From Fibrobacter sp. (GTDB lineage: Bacteria; Fibrobacterota; Chitinivibrionia; Chitinivibrionales; Chitinispirillaceae), in the NCBI GenBank assembly GCA_012519985.1, contig JAAYPC010000177.1:1-39526 (forward strand): 39,526 bases of DNA. Reading direction: 5' to 3'. This document shows positions 28,501-36,541 of the stretch, one piece after another. Every line of letters starts with the position of its first letter. Position 1 is the stretch's first letter. The notes beneath the pieces were generated by a model. The model did no database searches and was not told the origin of the DNA. It worked only from the letters and a program-made list of their open reading frames with translations. The translations under genes were made by a program, and so were the position numbers.

Positions 28501-28768
28501 TGAACCCCAGATCATCATAACGTCTGAAAGTGATCTGACGTTTCTCAAAATCAATAATTGCCGTGTCTTTAAATACTTTCTCTTGCTGGTTGAATTCCAG
28601 TTTCAATATCACCGGATTTTCTGAAGTGAGTGCAGAAGGAGCGAAGGGCTCTTCATCAAGAGGATGAAACCCCTCAATTCTGGGCGTCTCATACTTTAAC
28701 CCCTGCCCAGATACCGAGAAAAACAAGGCACAGAAAAGTATAAATGGTAAAGAGCAATATTTATACAA
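22586..28768 (-). CDS. sprA: SprA-type outer-membrane protein (type IX secretion translocon-like)
   Basis: This 2060-residue protein resembles SprA, which in Bacteroidota forms the very large beta-barrel channel of the type IX secretion system in the outer membrane. A signal peptide covers about 1-22 (PFILFCALFFSVSGQG). Family-like features include YVDDFEDSKLYS near residue 750, LRLNFKSVGPGDTALVTRSY, and SSGEIWINEMKVREINRL, followed by a long run of alternating beta-strands to the C-terminus (ending ALIVSIQFN). It is somewhat shorter than typical Bacteroidota SprA (about 2400). The start is a TTG one base after the upstream TAA, with GGGAG about 11 bases before it, so translation is probably coupled. 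Its FGE-domain neighbour fits a secretion or motility complex. Activity as a T9SS channel is inferred from family. Confidence 0.88.
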   Translation of the reverse strand: MYKYCSLPFILFCALFFSVSGQGLKYETPRIEGFHPLDEEPFAPSALTSENPVILKLEFNQQEKVFKDTAIIDFEKRQITFRRYDDLGFRLWEYHYKELSDYLLARRNYALLKGWKAGISVSRNDAASSKQSVMKFQWEMPVHYPSWAQRLIGTDPPRLSINGSLTIRMGFDNSTIVESSVDTDHESNTGFDFQVDYQFSISGSIGRLISINISADNQNEFAISDVFKNFKIHYKESTPGELEDEIIQEVEAGWTGFQMPGTELSGYSESNEGLFGIKVRSQLGPLSLTSVISHERGEAVKSTFSPNQGSEERVLTEEDYILYKYYFLDNRYRRLYNRKYAINGARPTSIPEVDTLIVWRSVKSGDMLIDTATLEDDPQRQGFVRLYRDRHYYLNETEGWIRFADTPDISNCFIAIYLRARDPSFNKGSIISATENDTIWNLWVLKPKDPIDSAGADLDTSRFYLMWRNVYELDAINLTDSKFRIVQKTIDDDNEREENENSVKFSDVLGISVNGQMSLDKPYIFDKNNGYLIFPPYDTSFFGNEPFRNPALGNYVDSTIYKCSKEVLHRSPYDPYYRIYTTSSTKQTTFNLGWDVMEGEVVKADGTILQRNVDYILDYSSGEMELVSPYAKNAEKITVEYQRSAMFVPEKKVFFGTRGELKLPFISDGSFAGLSFLYQNVKVNDKIPQLEQEPYNKGLLDFNIRIDLNPEWMTSLINKIPLINTTAESKMVLDIEYARSFMNPNPEGEAYVDDFEDSKLYSTLPIHANGWYQASPPFIDSLTPDSLHRYPPAWDFYWFTPTERDHQYRILVRDIKDLNTKVVTTSANDYETLLRLHCVPSPHPKYNHRYYSTWAGVMTPVYIKDKTEEQYFEFIISAAGGFHGKGKLLIQMGTVREDISIRGGPPNKVEDTEDPTLINNPDKVDSKRDNGLDTIKDNTLEYYLIPGLNQQWDTLRYGDTLLGLDREDPGRDDFKKYYDDDGKVEHRRYSNRRQGDSKLTSEDINYDYIVYTHKNESYFQFTVDLGDESAPFIDTSANVIHKNGWRKYRIPLKESIKGYNFRDSVGNPSWKNIEFVRLIWTGFDSSALNVEHQLIFSEMQFVGSQWLPMHDSIGTIIEASSINNKEDNFYRREVANEPLVLVERDDNDDEEQESSLRLNFKSVGPGDTALVTRSYNYHQLDISAYGQLSLALYGRKPDGSSAKGQHAPLYDGKVYFVFRFGSDDSTYYEYLSEIYSGWQEVKIDLRKIAELKDNFITENPDSPIETELIKVSKDGQRKEYLRAISKAAQRQPNFTRIQWMGIGVIRDKDDTREENSSGEIWINEMKVREINRLSGRAIRANFNTQWADFISMAGNLTFTDGDFRKMTDNTIQRQNSELSTSFSSSMNLNKFLPQDWGVSLPIGGSYNSSITRPQIKSNSDVVLTDEKGRSDNVWELLTDKKSLSRHYQQKTTNISSYINFDKEKKNDNPLLNLTLDRISGGFRYNTNNSDNRQGKKSSVDEDYKITSKTQTYSGNLKYDLTPDDPPSWTSWRPFESKGPSKLSDYQFSLLPENFMIDFIDVTQSSAYNTDTKRNTYSTRHTFDVKHGLNFLYSPIAPLLEFNYSLNISRDLQKYADGSTREMADNIFSLYKGNATFARHYLILEGEKYRVQNASINLSPNIFDWLSTSADYSSDYHGDIVSYVSDSTGYISASVSNTFSFDASFDFDVALKNLMDITSKSRLNKFLSGVDSFFNAVNLNRISFSYTASQELINNYMNQDIIGSGFDFLKYQLGLKGKDFRSFLRGDMDDYVLGGMRYRALAGDKIDLYRQDRRNTDQRYSISSGLSISVPFQLSISPISLSWSRNFEVIPDTNFYDTTITFPDFSLGLRTSSLIKLPLIKDFLSSLEFNSNLNLKRICGNKNDIDPDTTKEFSMSPLVGIQGVIKKWPINFSYRSRISRSKVYDKKMVSNQISSGGHELDISYRIERNSRLSEINLLRWKIPVRGKTTMGLTGNREVRTELSNDGQSKTNEVSYSIKPYLSYIFTDNITGSFEYTHGNEKTGEHETKKRELALIVSIQFN

Positions 28769-28769
28769 T

Positions 28770-29999
28770 TTAGCGCTTGCTCCCTTTCTGGACCTTTTTT
28801 ATATCACCGGATCGATCTGGCAAATCGGAACAACATCTAAATCCCACTGGATTATGCTGGTTTTCAGGAAAATAGCTATACCGTTTTTCAGAACATCCAC
28901 TCTGGGGTCCGCTCTCCCAGAACCCCCCCATCACATAATAAAAATGCCGGTTCGCTTCCGCTCTGGTGCTGGTCCATTCCAGAAGACTGCCTGACATGTC
29001 GTAAACACCAAAAAAGCTCCTGCATTCGGGCCTGCTCCCGGAAACGGAGACTTTCTTTTCATGAGTGGCACAGGCATATCGTTCATATACCTGCCCGTAA
29101 GGGTAAGACCAGGTATGAGGCCCGCTGCAGGCTAACATCCACTCTTCAGATGTGCATAACCGCTTCCCGACCGAATAGCACGAATCCATGGCCTGATACA
29201 ATGATATATAGGACTCAGGAATAACACCTTTCTTGTTAGGCCACTCATAACGATCTATGCAGAATTCAGAGTTCCCAAACTTCACCAACTCCATCCCGGG
29301 CAAACAGGGAGATTCTTTATCAGAAACCTCAATTTCATAATATTCCTCCCTTAATTGCATCTGATTACCGCAGGAATCTGTTGCCTTATACTGTAAAGTA
29401 GATGTCGAATCAATACTTATTTTTTCTCCCGAATAGCTCACCCACTGCTCATCACCGATAAAGCGATAAAAAATATTACATTCCTTGTTGGAAATCATAG
29501 ATACAGAAATCGTTTTTCGGTGTAGCCCTCCAGAGGGCTCCGGATAAACCCAGAGAGCCACTGTATCCTTAGCACACAAATCTGCCAAAGAATCAACAAC
29601 AACTGAATCTGAACTATCCTCCGCAGTCGTACTGTCCCGCTTTACTGTGTCCTGTTGTACCACTGTATCGGTTTTCTTAGCGGGAATAGTGCTTTTTTTC
29701 TTTGCCTTGACCCTTTCCAGTGAATCGAGCCGTTCTTGCAAAGAAGCTAATGAATCCTGCAGTCTGCAACTATCCACTGCTAATGAATCTATTGTATCTG
29801 TGACCGTATCATTAATGGTATCTGTTACAAAACTTGAAGAATCCGATACTGAAGTTAAATCAGCCTTTCCCCTCTGTGATTGAATGGATAAAAAACGAAG
29901 CAATAAGAACAATAATAAAAGTAGCAGCAATAGCAGAATCACATATTTAACCCAATTTTTCCGGGGTTTCTCAGATTTTTCATTTAAACGCTTTTGCAC
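28770..29999 (-). CDS. Membrane-anchored FGE/SUMF1-domain protein (GldK/GldJ-like context)
   Basis: This 409-residue protein has a single N-terminal membrane helix (about 19-38) after a basic stretch, then a Ser/Asp/Thr-rich region, a short coiled coil (SCRLQDSLASLQERLDSLE), a beta-sandwich-like segment (about 150-235) similar to chitobiase C-terminal domains, and an FGE/sulfatase-modifying-factor domain from about 238 (FCIDRYEWPN, KRLCTSEEWMLACSG, DMSGSLLEWTS, GFRCCSD). The domain is Cys-rich. In Bacteroidota, GldK and GldJ carry this fold and work with SprA without being sulfatase activators, so a structural secretion role is likely here. Unlike those lipoproteins it has no lipobox. The start is GTG, 37 bases after folP. 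It ends one base before the sprA-like TTG. Confidence 0.85.
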   Translation of the reverse strand: MQKRLNEKSEKPRKNWVKYVILLLLLLLLLFLLLRFLSIQSQRGKADLTSVSDSSSFVTDTINDTVTDTIDSLAVDSCRLQDSLASLQERLDSLERVKAKKKSTIPAKKTDTVVQQDTVKRDSTTAEDSSDSVVVDSLADLCAKDTVALWVYPEPSGGLHRKTISVSMISNKECNIFYRFIGDEQWVSYSGEKISIDSTSTLQYKATDSCGNQMQLREEYYEIEVSDKESPCLPGMELVKFGNSEFCIDRYEWPNKKGVIPESYISLYQAMDSCYSVGKRLCTSEEWMLACSGPHTWSYPYGQVYERYACATHEKKVSVSGSRPECRSFFGVYDMSGSLLEWTSTRAEANRHFYYVMGGFWESGPQSGCSEKRYSYFPENQHNPVGFRCCSDLPDRSGDIKKVQKGSKR

Positions 30000-30036
30000 A
30001 ATACCGCCGCAGTTACTATTTCCTGAAAAAACTCTA

Positions 30037-30882
30037 TCAAAAATGGTCTATTGGCAAGCTATTTTCAATAACTGAAAATACCTTCAGGAAATCTGCTGTT
30101 TCCTTCACATCATGTACCCTGAACAAACGCACTCCCCTTATAAAAGCAGAAGCTACGGTCCCCAATGTTCCACAAAGCCTCTGTTCAACCTCTTTTCCGG
30201 TAATCGTGCCGATAAAAGATTTCCGTGATGTCCCAATAAGAACCCTATATCCAGTGCTGAGAAACTCCGATACATCTTGAAGCAACCTAATATTTTGCCG
30301 GGCAGTTTTTGCGAAACCAATCCCCGGGTCAATCACTATTTTATCCCTCTTAACACCTGTTTTTATAAAAGTGGTTACCGCTTCCAACAGTTCACTTTTA
30401 ACTTCCAGAGTCACATCTTTATAGGACACACATTGCTGCATTGTCTGGGGTGTCCCCCTGCTATGCATTAAGACTACGGTACATTCACGTCTTGCCACCA
30501 AAGAAATCAGTCGTTCATCATAACGTCCGGCGCTGATATCGTTAATCCAGGATGCCCCTGCATCGATCACCGCTTCTGCAACTTCTGACCAGGTAGTATC
30601 GACACTGACAGGACCCTTAAAGTAATGAACGACTTTCTCTACTACAGGAAGAACTCTATGCAACTCCTCTGAAGGAGTTATCTGAGCAGCACCAGGACGG
30701 CTGGAAGCCCCTCCGATATCTATTATATCCGCTCCCTGATCGACCAGTTGTAATGCATGCTCCACAGCAGCATCAACACTATTATGCCGGCCACCATCAT
30801 AAAAAGAGTCCGGAGTAATATTTACTATCCCCATTAGGGAAAAAGACTTCCCGGTAAAATTGATTTCGTTTTGGTCTTTCAT
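30037..30882 (-). CDS. folP: Dihydropteroate synthase
   Basis: This 281-residue TIM-barrel enzyme condenses p-aminobenzoate with 6-hydroxymethyl-dihydropterin diphosphate in folate synthesis. The signatures are MGIVNITPDSFYDGG (near 17-31), GADIIDIGGASSRPG (the family usually reads ESTRPG), SVDTTW, IVIDPGIGFAKT and LIGTSRKSFIG. Length is normal. It follows ftsH by 90 bases, an order (ftsH-folP) also found in E. coli, and precedes the FGE-domain gene. The Glu-to-Ala and Thr-to-Ser changes in the second signature are mild. Confidence 0.97.
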   Translation of the reverse strand: MKDQNEINFTGKSFSLMGIVNITPDSFYDGGRHNSVDAAVEHALQLVDQGADIIDIGGASSRPGAAQITPSEELHRVLPVVEKVVHYFKGPVSVDTTWSEVAEAVIDAGASWINDISAGRYDERLISLVARRECTVVLMHSRGTPQTMQQCVSYKDVTLEVKSELLEAVTTFIKTGVKRDKIVIDPGIGFAKTARQNIRLLQDVSEFLSTGYRVLIGTSRKSFIGTITGKEVEQRLCGTLGTVASAFIRGVRLFRVHDVKETADFLKVFSVIENSLPIDHF

Positions 30883-30972
30883 AATATTGTTTCCATAAAC
30901 AGATGAGGACCTCAGCCCATCAGAAGGCCAAAGTCCTTTAAAAGAATTATCTGAAGTATCTATAAGAAGCAG

Positions 30973-33060
30973 TTATACACTGGTTTTCTCTGGTGCTTCA
31001 TCTGAAGCCATACCATCCAGCGCTGGTGCGGCCACAGGTTCGGCCTCAGCGGTTACCGCACTGGTTTGCCGAATGTAGGTTCGGCTCTTTTTGGCAGTTT
31101 GAAGAGTATCACCATTAATAACTTTCATTATCTCTTCACGATCCAGAAGCTCATGTTCAAGCAAAGCCTGAGCAAGCCATTCAAGCTGATCCTTGTGAGC
31201 ACTCAGGATGTCCCTGGAACGCTGTAACTGCTCTTCGATTATCTTTCGCATCAGAGAATCGATTGCTTCTGCTGTCTTGTCGGAATAATCGCGGTGACGG
31301 GAGATTTCTCTTCCCAGAAAAATCTGCTCATCTTTTTCACCATAGCTAATTGGTCCAAGTTCCTCGGTCATTCCATAGTCACAGATCAGTTTCCTTACCA
31401 GACTGGTAGCCTGCTTAATATCGCTGGCAGCGCCGGTCGTCTGATGACTAAAGATCATCTCCTCAGCCATCCGTCCACCCAGCATGATACATATCTTATC
31501 CAGAATATATTGCTTTGTATAGCTGTGCTTGTCCTCCCAGGGAAGAGAGAAAGTGACACCCAAAGCACGTCCCCGTGGAATGATAGTGACCTTGTGCAAG
31601 GGATCAGCCTCTTCACAATAAATATTGCATATCGCATGTCCTGCCTCATGATAGGCGGTCAGAGTTTTCTCTTTATCCGAAAGAACCATACTCTTACGTT
31701 CAGCACCCATCATGACCTTATCCTTTGCTTCTTCAAAATCAAGCATAGTCACCACATCCTGACCAAATCTGGCTGCCATAAGTGCCGCCTCATTGACCAG
31801 ATTTGCCAGATCGGCACCTACAAAACCTGGAGTACCACGAGCAATAGTATTTAATTCCACATCAGGTGACAGAGGAATATTTTTAGTATGCACTTTGAGA
31901 ATTCCCTCGCGCCCCTTCACATCCGGTATATCAACCACGATCTGCCGATCAAAACGTCCGGGCCGCAAAAGCGCAGGATCCAAAACGTCGGGACGGTTAG
32001 TAGCAGCGATAAGTATAACACCGGAATTCACCTCAAAGCCATCCATCTCCACAAGCATCTGGTTTAAAGTCTGTTCACGTTCATCATGACCGCCTCCCAA
32101 TCCAGCACCCCGCTGACGTCCCACGGCATCAATCTCATCAATGAAAATGATACAGGGGGAATTGCGTTTGGCTGTCTCGAAAAGGTCTCTAACCCGTGAA
32201 GCACCGACACCCACAAACATTTCTACAAAATCCGATCCACTCATTGAAAGAAACGGTACCCCGGCTTCACCGGCAACACATCGTGCCAGAAGGGTTTTAC
32301 CGGTTCCCGGAGGCCCCAAAAGCAAAACTCCTTTAGGAATCTTTCCACCCAAACGTTTGAACTTTTTTGGATCTTTAAGAAAATCGATAATCTCCTGAAG
32401 CTCCATTTTTGCTTCTTCCACGCCCGCTGCATCGGCAAAGGTGATCTGAGGACGATCCATGGCATGAAGTTTCGCCCGACTCTTGCCAAAGGAAAAAACA
32501 CCCTTCTGCCCGGCCTGCATCTGTCGAATCATAAAGAGCCAGAAAAGAATCATCAAGGCCCAGGGAAGTATACTTATCATAATATCTCCCCAGTTCATCT
32601 TCTCCTGCTCAAAAGTATACTGTAATCCAGCCTTTTCCCATGAGGCAAGCATCTCTGAATCAACAAACGGAAGATTTACCACAAAGTTCTTATTTATAGG
32701 AACATTCTTCTTCAAGGTCTCGATCTTAAGAAGAGATGAGGGATCTTCAACCTCGCCATAAAAAACCGCCCTGTTCAGTCCTTTCTGTACTATATTAGCT
32801 TCGACAATTTTAATCTCAGGATTTGCCAATACCTCCTGAAACTGACTGTAAGTAAGCTTTACCTCTTTCTGGGTTCCGTATCCTTCGACAGATCGCAAAG
32901 CAAATATCACTGCAACCGTAATTGCCAGCCACATCAGAATGGTCTTGCCAGGGTCCCTGCGGCCCTTTTTTCCACCGTCATTGTCTTTCTGTTTTCTGCG
33001 ACCCGCAGAAGAAGCCTGACGGGAATCTCCGCCTTTCTGCTTTTTGTCTTCCAGTGTCAA
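30973..33060 (-). CDS. ftsH: ATP-dependent zinc metalloprotease FtsH
   Basis: This 695-residue membrane AAA+ protease degrades damaged membrane proteins and short-lived regulators. Two membrane helices at about 40-56 and 160-177 flank a small periplasmic domain. The AAA module has Walker A GPPGTGKT (249-256), Walker [10 protein letters not shown] (304-312) and the second region of homology. The zinc site is HEAGH (471-475) with Asp547 as third ligand. A basic, low-complexity N-terminal extension of about 38 residues precedes the first helix, longer than in E. coli. The start is TTG with CGGAGGA five bases upstream, which makes the TTG convincing. It lies between tilS and folP. Confidence 0.98.
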   Translation of the reverse strand: MTLEDKKQKGGDSRQASSAGRRKQKDNDGGKKGRRDPGKTILMWLAITVAVIFALRSVEGYGTQKEVKLTYSQFQEVLANPEIKIVEANIVQKGLNRAVFYGEVEDPSSLLKIETLKKNVPINKNFVVNLPFVDSEMLASWEKAGLQYTFEQEKMNWGDIMISILPWALMILFWLFMIRQMQAGQKGVFSFGKSRAKLHAMDRPQITFADAAGVEEAKMELQEIIDFLKDPKKFKRLGGKIPKGVLLLGPPGTGKTLLARCVAGEAGVPFLSMSGSDFVEMFVGVGASRVRDLFETAKRNSPCIIFIDEIDAVGRQRGAGLGGGHDEREQTLNQMLVEMDGFEVNSGVILIAATNRPDVLDPALLRPGRFDRQIVVDIPDVKGREGILKVHTKNIPLSPDVELNTIARGTPGFVGADLANLVNEAALMAARFGQDVVTMLDFEEAKDKVMMGAERKSMVLSDKEKTLTAYHEAGHAICNIYCEEADPLHKVTIIPRGRALGVTFSLPWEDKHSYTKQYILDKICIMLGGRMAEEMIFSHQTTGAASDIKQATSLVRKLICDYGMTEELGPISYGEKDEQIFLGREISRHRDYSDKTAEAIDSLMRKIIEEQLQRSRDILSAHKDQLEWLAQALLEHELLDREEIMKVINGDTLQTAKKSRTYIRQTSAVTAEAEPVAAPALDGMASDEAPEKTSV

Positions 33061-33477
33061 CGAGTCCTCCGAATATGAAAAATGTAAAAAATATTATCCA
33101 GATTTACTGTTAAATGTTAAAAACTACCATACCAGTTAACCGCCTGCAACAGCAATTTCCTCTAAAAAGTGACTTGTCTTCTTCCCGATACTGTTAATGC
33201 AGCAGATTTAATCAAAGTGCCCTGAAAAAAGTGTGCACATCGTATACATTTCGTTTTTCCTGAGCATATATTCAGGATCACCAGCAAAAAAGTCTGCCTT
33301 ACCCCAGGATCCTCCCATGACATACTGCTCCAGAATCAACGGTTCTAAACTACGGTTCTATTCCGGGACTATTTTACAGTTTTTTAACACCTGAATCGAT
33401 CGCTAAGTAAGATAAACTGATCAGGTAATTTTCCAAACCCTCTCCACCGATACTGAACGTTTTAAATCAACATAGGA
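33061..33477. other. 417-bp gap between tilS and ftsH
   Basis: No ORF with coding character is seen on either strand. Apart from the ftsH ribosome site at its left end, the only structure noticed is a 6-bp inverted repeat TCCTGA/TCAGGA (33258-33263 and 33272-33277) with no U-tract. The length leaves room for a separate ftsH promoter, but none is convincing by eye. Confidence 0.4.
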
Positions 33478-34854
33478 TTATATATTATTACCAAGGGTTT
33501 TCGAAGCGATTTTTACTATATTGCGGCTGTTTTTGCTCACTGCACAAAGCTGATTAAGCCGGACTCCTGGTATCCATAAAACCTTATTGCTGCCATCCAC
33601 CACAACACCAGCCCTGGAACGAATCACCTTGGGGAAACCCTGTTTTGCCAGAAACCGAATAACACTGGTAGGACCGGAACGCCCAAAAGGACAAAAAACG
33701 TCATCGTTATTAACCCTTCGATAAATCAGGGTATCACCATCAATAACATCTCTATCCATAAAAACCGACCAGCTATTTTCATTGTCCCTTTGCTCCCAAT
33801 CTCTGACTTCTGTAATGGTGAATCCGATGTTTCGCTCTTCACACCGGACCTTACCGGGGATAGGGATTCTGCAGAATAGTTCTTCACAAGCACCGTTTTC
33901 TTTCTGAAAAAAAACAGCCTCTTTGACAGGATTATACTGCCACCTTCCAGGCAATAAAAATGTTCTGGAACGCTTTATATTCTCAAATACGCTCCTGATA
34001 TGAAAACGGTTTGCCGGAATGCCATGTTTCTCAAAAAGAAATTTCAGTGCTTCAGAAGCGATCTCCTTGTCCAGAAATCCTTTTGTGTTTACTGTAAATC
34101 TCTCATCAACATCTTCAAGCACAAATTGCTCAATCCAGGAATGAACATTCTTCTCAATAACTGTCCAGGCATCCTGCATCTGCAACGAGAGCATGGTCAA
34201 CCGATGAACCGCATCAGGGTGATAACCAGTAATAACCGAAAGAAGCTCATGACGGATAAAATTACGGCTTAAAGAGGTATCGCTGTTGGAAGAATCGATT
34301 CTATATACAATTTTTTTTGAATTTAGCCAATCGATAAGCTCTTTTTTTGTGTTGAATAAAAGCGGCCTTACCACACTGTCTTCCCTCACCGGAAGTATTC
34401 CGCGCATCCCTTTAATACCTGCCCCTCGCATCATTCTAAAAAGCAAAGTCTCAGCCTGATCATCAGCAGTGTGGCCTGTAGCAATCAAATCAAAATCACT
34501 GCTTTGGCAAACCGAATGAAGAAAAAGGTAGCGTTCCTGCCTGGCCCACTGCTCTATTCCGGGGTCACTGAGACTGCGCCCACTCAGCCGTTTCAGGAAA
34601 AATGGTAGATTCAGATCAGATGCGATTCTACGCACATACTGCTCATCCTCATCGGACTCCTCACCTCTAAGTCCATGATTAATGTGAGCCACGGCTAGCT
34701 TTCCCAGCTTAAGTTTCTCCCGCAATTCATTAAGCAGGAAAACTAATGCCACAGAATCGCTCCCCCCACTCACCGCAACTAATACCGATTTCCCAGGGGA
34801 TAAATAAGAGCGCCAAAAACCACAAATTTTTTCGGTTATTGAAGCGGGAGACAT
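33478..34854 (-). CDS. tilS: tRNA(Ile)-lysidine synthetase
   Basis: This 458-residue N-type PP-loop ATPase attaches lysine to cytidine 34 of the CAU anticodon of tRNA-Ile2, turning a methionine anticodon into one that reads AUA. The PP-loop SGGSDS is at residues 29-34, followed by AHINHGLRGEESDEDE, ATGHTADDQAETLLFRMMRGAGIKG in two parts, and a C-terminal TilS domain with CPFGRSGPTSVIRFL. An upstream in-frame ATG at 34911 would overlap the tRNA gene, so the ATG at 34854 is used. It follows a tRNA gene with a CAU anticodon by 27 bases and precedes ftsH, a neighbour also in Firmicutes. Confidence 0.95.
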   Translation of the reverse strand: MSPASITEKICGFWRSYLSPGKSVLVAVSGGSDSVALVFLLNELREKLKLGKLAVAHINHGLRGEESDEDEQYVRRIASDLNLPFFLKRLSGRSLSDPGIEQWARQERYLFLHSVCQSSDFDLIATGHTADDQAETLLFRMMRGAGIKGMRGILPVREDSVVRPLLFNTKKELIDWLNSKKIVYRIDSSNSDTSLSRNFIRHELLSVITGYHPDAVHRLTMLSLQMQDAWTVIEKNVHSWIEQFVLEDVDERFTVNTKGFLDKEIASEALKFLFEKHGIPANRFHIRSVFENIKRSRTFLLPGRWQYNPVKEAVFFQKENGACEELFCRIPIPGKVRCEERNIGFTITEVRDWEQRDNENSWSVFMDRDVIDGDTLIYRRVNNDDVFCPFGRSGPTSVIRFLAKQGFPKVIRSRAGVVVDGSNKVLWIPGVRLNQLCAVSKNSRNIVKIASKTLGNNI

Positions 34855-34881
34855 AGGGCAATTGTTCTGAAAGAAGGGGGA

Positions 34882-34955
34882 TAGCAGCGGAGGGAATCGA
34901 ACCCCCGACACGTGGATTATGATTCCACTGCTCTGACCGACTGAGCTACGCTGCC
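34882..34955 (-). tRNA. tRNA with CAU anticodon (elongator Met most likely; Ile2 possible)
   Basis: A 74-base cloverleaf is seen. The acceptor stem is GGCAGCG/CGCTGCT with a terminal G-U pair and discriminator A. The D arm is GCTC/GAGC, the anticodon stem GTGGA/TCCAC with loop ATCATAA (anticodon CAT), the variable loop is GTGTC and the T arm GGGGG/CCCTC with one G-U pair. CCA is not encoded. The acceptor and T arms closely resemble elongator tRNA-Met of other bacteria (ending CGCTGCTA), and it is not an initiator (no C1-A72 mismatch, no GGG/CCC anticodon stem). Because tilS follows directly, tRNA-Ile2 must be considered. Confidence 0.93.
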
Positions 34956-35194
34956 AGAACTATTGTAGTTATTGAAAATAGAATCATATACCGGAAAAGT
35001 CAAAACCTTTTTATTCAGGTACTCAAAACTCTATAATCTTGAGCGAAAGATTCTTGGTGATGAATAAAGCACAATCCCTATTTATTGGCGAATACTAAAA
35101 TTATAAGAGGTAATAAGGTTTAAGAGCAGTAGAACAGCAAATAATGATGGCAAGCTAAACCGTTCAAAAGATTCCCTCAGATTTAGATGAAAGC

Positions 35195-35232
35195 AAAAAA
35201 GGTCTGTATTGCTTTACAACACAGACCTTTTT
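35195..35232 (-). terminator. Rho-independent terminator after the pilin gene
   Basis: On the minus strand the stem pairs AAAAAGGTCTGT with ACAGACCTTTTT (arms 35221-35232 and 35196-35207) around a 13-base loop and ends in a run of T. It lies 19 bases after the pilin stop. The rest of 34956-35250 shows no gene. Confidence 0.88.
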
Positions 35233-35250
35233 ATAAGAAATAAATGGATC

Positions 35251-35670
35251 TCAGAAATTAACCAGGTATTTTGCAAAATCACCTTTATCGTGGTTTATTT
35301 TAGATGAATCATTAATGGTGCTGGATACAGCATTGCTGTTTTCGTCAAATTTTCCGACTTTTTTCCCGGATATTACCGATGCCTCGTAAGTTGCGTGATC
35401 GTCAGCGCCTTCCGTCTGTTCATATTGAAACCACTTGCTGCTGTCTGGATCAAAGGCTAACTTTCCAATACTATCAGCACAAGTACCTGTTTCTGCTATA
35501 TATGCCAATTGTGCATGTTCCCAGGACCCCATAACAATGGGAATCTCGCTGATTTTTGCTTTAGTGATAACATCGGTTAATTTGGGAATAGCAAGCACTG
35601 CCAGAACACCCATGATCACTATAACAACCATCAACTCAACTAATGTAAAACCCCTATTTTTACGGGCCAT
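35251..35670 (-). CDS. Type IV pilin / pseudopilin
   Basis: This 139-residue protein has a class III prepilin signal: a six-residue basic leader ending in Gly7, then Phe8 as the first mature residue, Glu at mature position 5 (GFTLVELMVVIVIMGVL), and a hydrophobic helix of about 20 residues. It would be processed by PilD at the inner membrane. The short globular domain contains WEHAQLAYIAETG and a single Cys, so there is no D-region disulfide. The start is supported by GAGGAGG seven bases upstream and the gene has its own strong terminator. It could be a major pilin (PilA) or a type II secretion pseudopilin; the upstream ABC gene set favours a pilus. Confidence 0.9.
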   Translation of the reverse strand: MARKNRGFTLVELMVVIVIMGVLAVLAIPKLTDVITKAKISEIPIVMGSWEHAQLAYIAETGTCADSIGKLAFDPDSSKWFQYEQTEGADDHATYEASVISGKKVGKFDENSNAVSSTINDSSKINHDKGDFAKYLVNF

Positions 35671-35860
35671 ACGAAACCTCCTCTATAAAGTTAATTTAAA
35701 AAATATCTATGCCTTCTACAAATACACCTGCCGGAGCAATACCTCCTTTCACAACTCAGGTACCTAACAGATGCGTACTCTAATTAAAAGTATACAGCCA
35801 AAGCGCTCTGGAATTCAAGCGTTTAATAAGAATCATTTTTATATTTACCAATCCAATCAA

Positions 35861-36541
35861 TTAATTGTTTCTCTGCTCATTTTTCCACTGGCTATGAAAC
35901 TGTTTGATTTTTAATGCCAGATGAGAACGGACTTCCGGATTCTCACTAGCCTGATGGGTCAAAATCAGAATCTCTTCCGCGCTATTTCTGAATCCGGCCC
36001 TGGTATACATGGCAGATGCAATTCCGGCAAGCTTATCTGCAGGTGCCCCTTGAACCCTGGAAGCCAGTGCCATATAGTCTGCAGCAATTTTCTGCTGATC
36101 ATAATATTTGTAATAGAGCAGACTAAGATAAAACGGTACATTCCATTTTTTATCACCGATGTGAAAAAGTCCCCTTTCCAGAATAACTCTTGCTGCATCA
36201 GGATTATTGCACAATTCCGGAAGCATTACACCAGCGAATTCATACGCGGGGTAGAATTGAGGATTCAATCGGGTTACCAGATCCACCATCTTCACTATCC
36301 AGGGATAGTTTTTATCGGTTGAATAGTGGCTTCCAAAATAAAGTACCGTCTTAATCCAGAGTATATGAGAAAAGGTGGTCTCAAAACCCAGTAAGCCTGC
36401 TTTTATACGCTCATCTTTGGGTACAATGGTAATTCTATCTTCTCTTATTTTCTGTCCGCCATATTCACTCAGCTGGTTTTGAAAAAAAATTATTCCGGCT
36501 GATACAGTCACCAGCAGCACAAATATCGTTATCCGGTTCAT
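35861..36541 (-). CDS. Membrane-anchored helical (TPR-like) protein next to ABC transporter and pilin genes
   Basis: The protein has about 226 residues. A single N-terminal membrane helix (MNRITIFVLLVTVSAGIIFF) is followed by a helical domain with TPR-like spacing (LNPQFYPAYEFAGVMLPEL, PDAARVILERGL, YKYYDQQKIAADYMALASR). The ATG at 36541 is used because it overlaps the permease stop as ATGA; a longer reading from 36610 would run back into the permease gene. In Myxococcus xanthus, pilG-pilH-pilI encode an accessory protein, an ABC ATPase and a permease needed for pilus assembly, and this gene could be the counterpart of the accessory part. That is inference from order, not from recognisable identity. 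Confidence 0.75.
   Translation of the reverse strand: MNRITIFVLLVTVSAGIIFFQNQLSEYGGQKIREDRITIVPKDERIKAGLLGFETTFSHILWIKTVLYFGSHYSTDKNYPWIVKMVDLVTRLNPQFYPAYEFAGVMLPELCNNPDAARVILERGLFHIGDKKWNVPFYLSLLYYKYYDQQKIAADYMALASRVQGAPADKLAGIASAMYTRAGFRNSAEEILILTHQASENPEVRSHLALKIKQFHSQWKNEQRNN

Noticed and set aside
33258-33277. Inverted repeat TCCTGA/TCAGGA as a terminator
   Set aside because: The stem is only 6 bp and no U-tract follows on either strand.
34855-34911. Longer tilS start at 34911
   Set aside because: It would place 19 codons inside and just after the tRNA gene; the PP-loop position fits the shorter protein.
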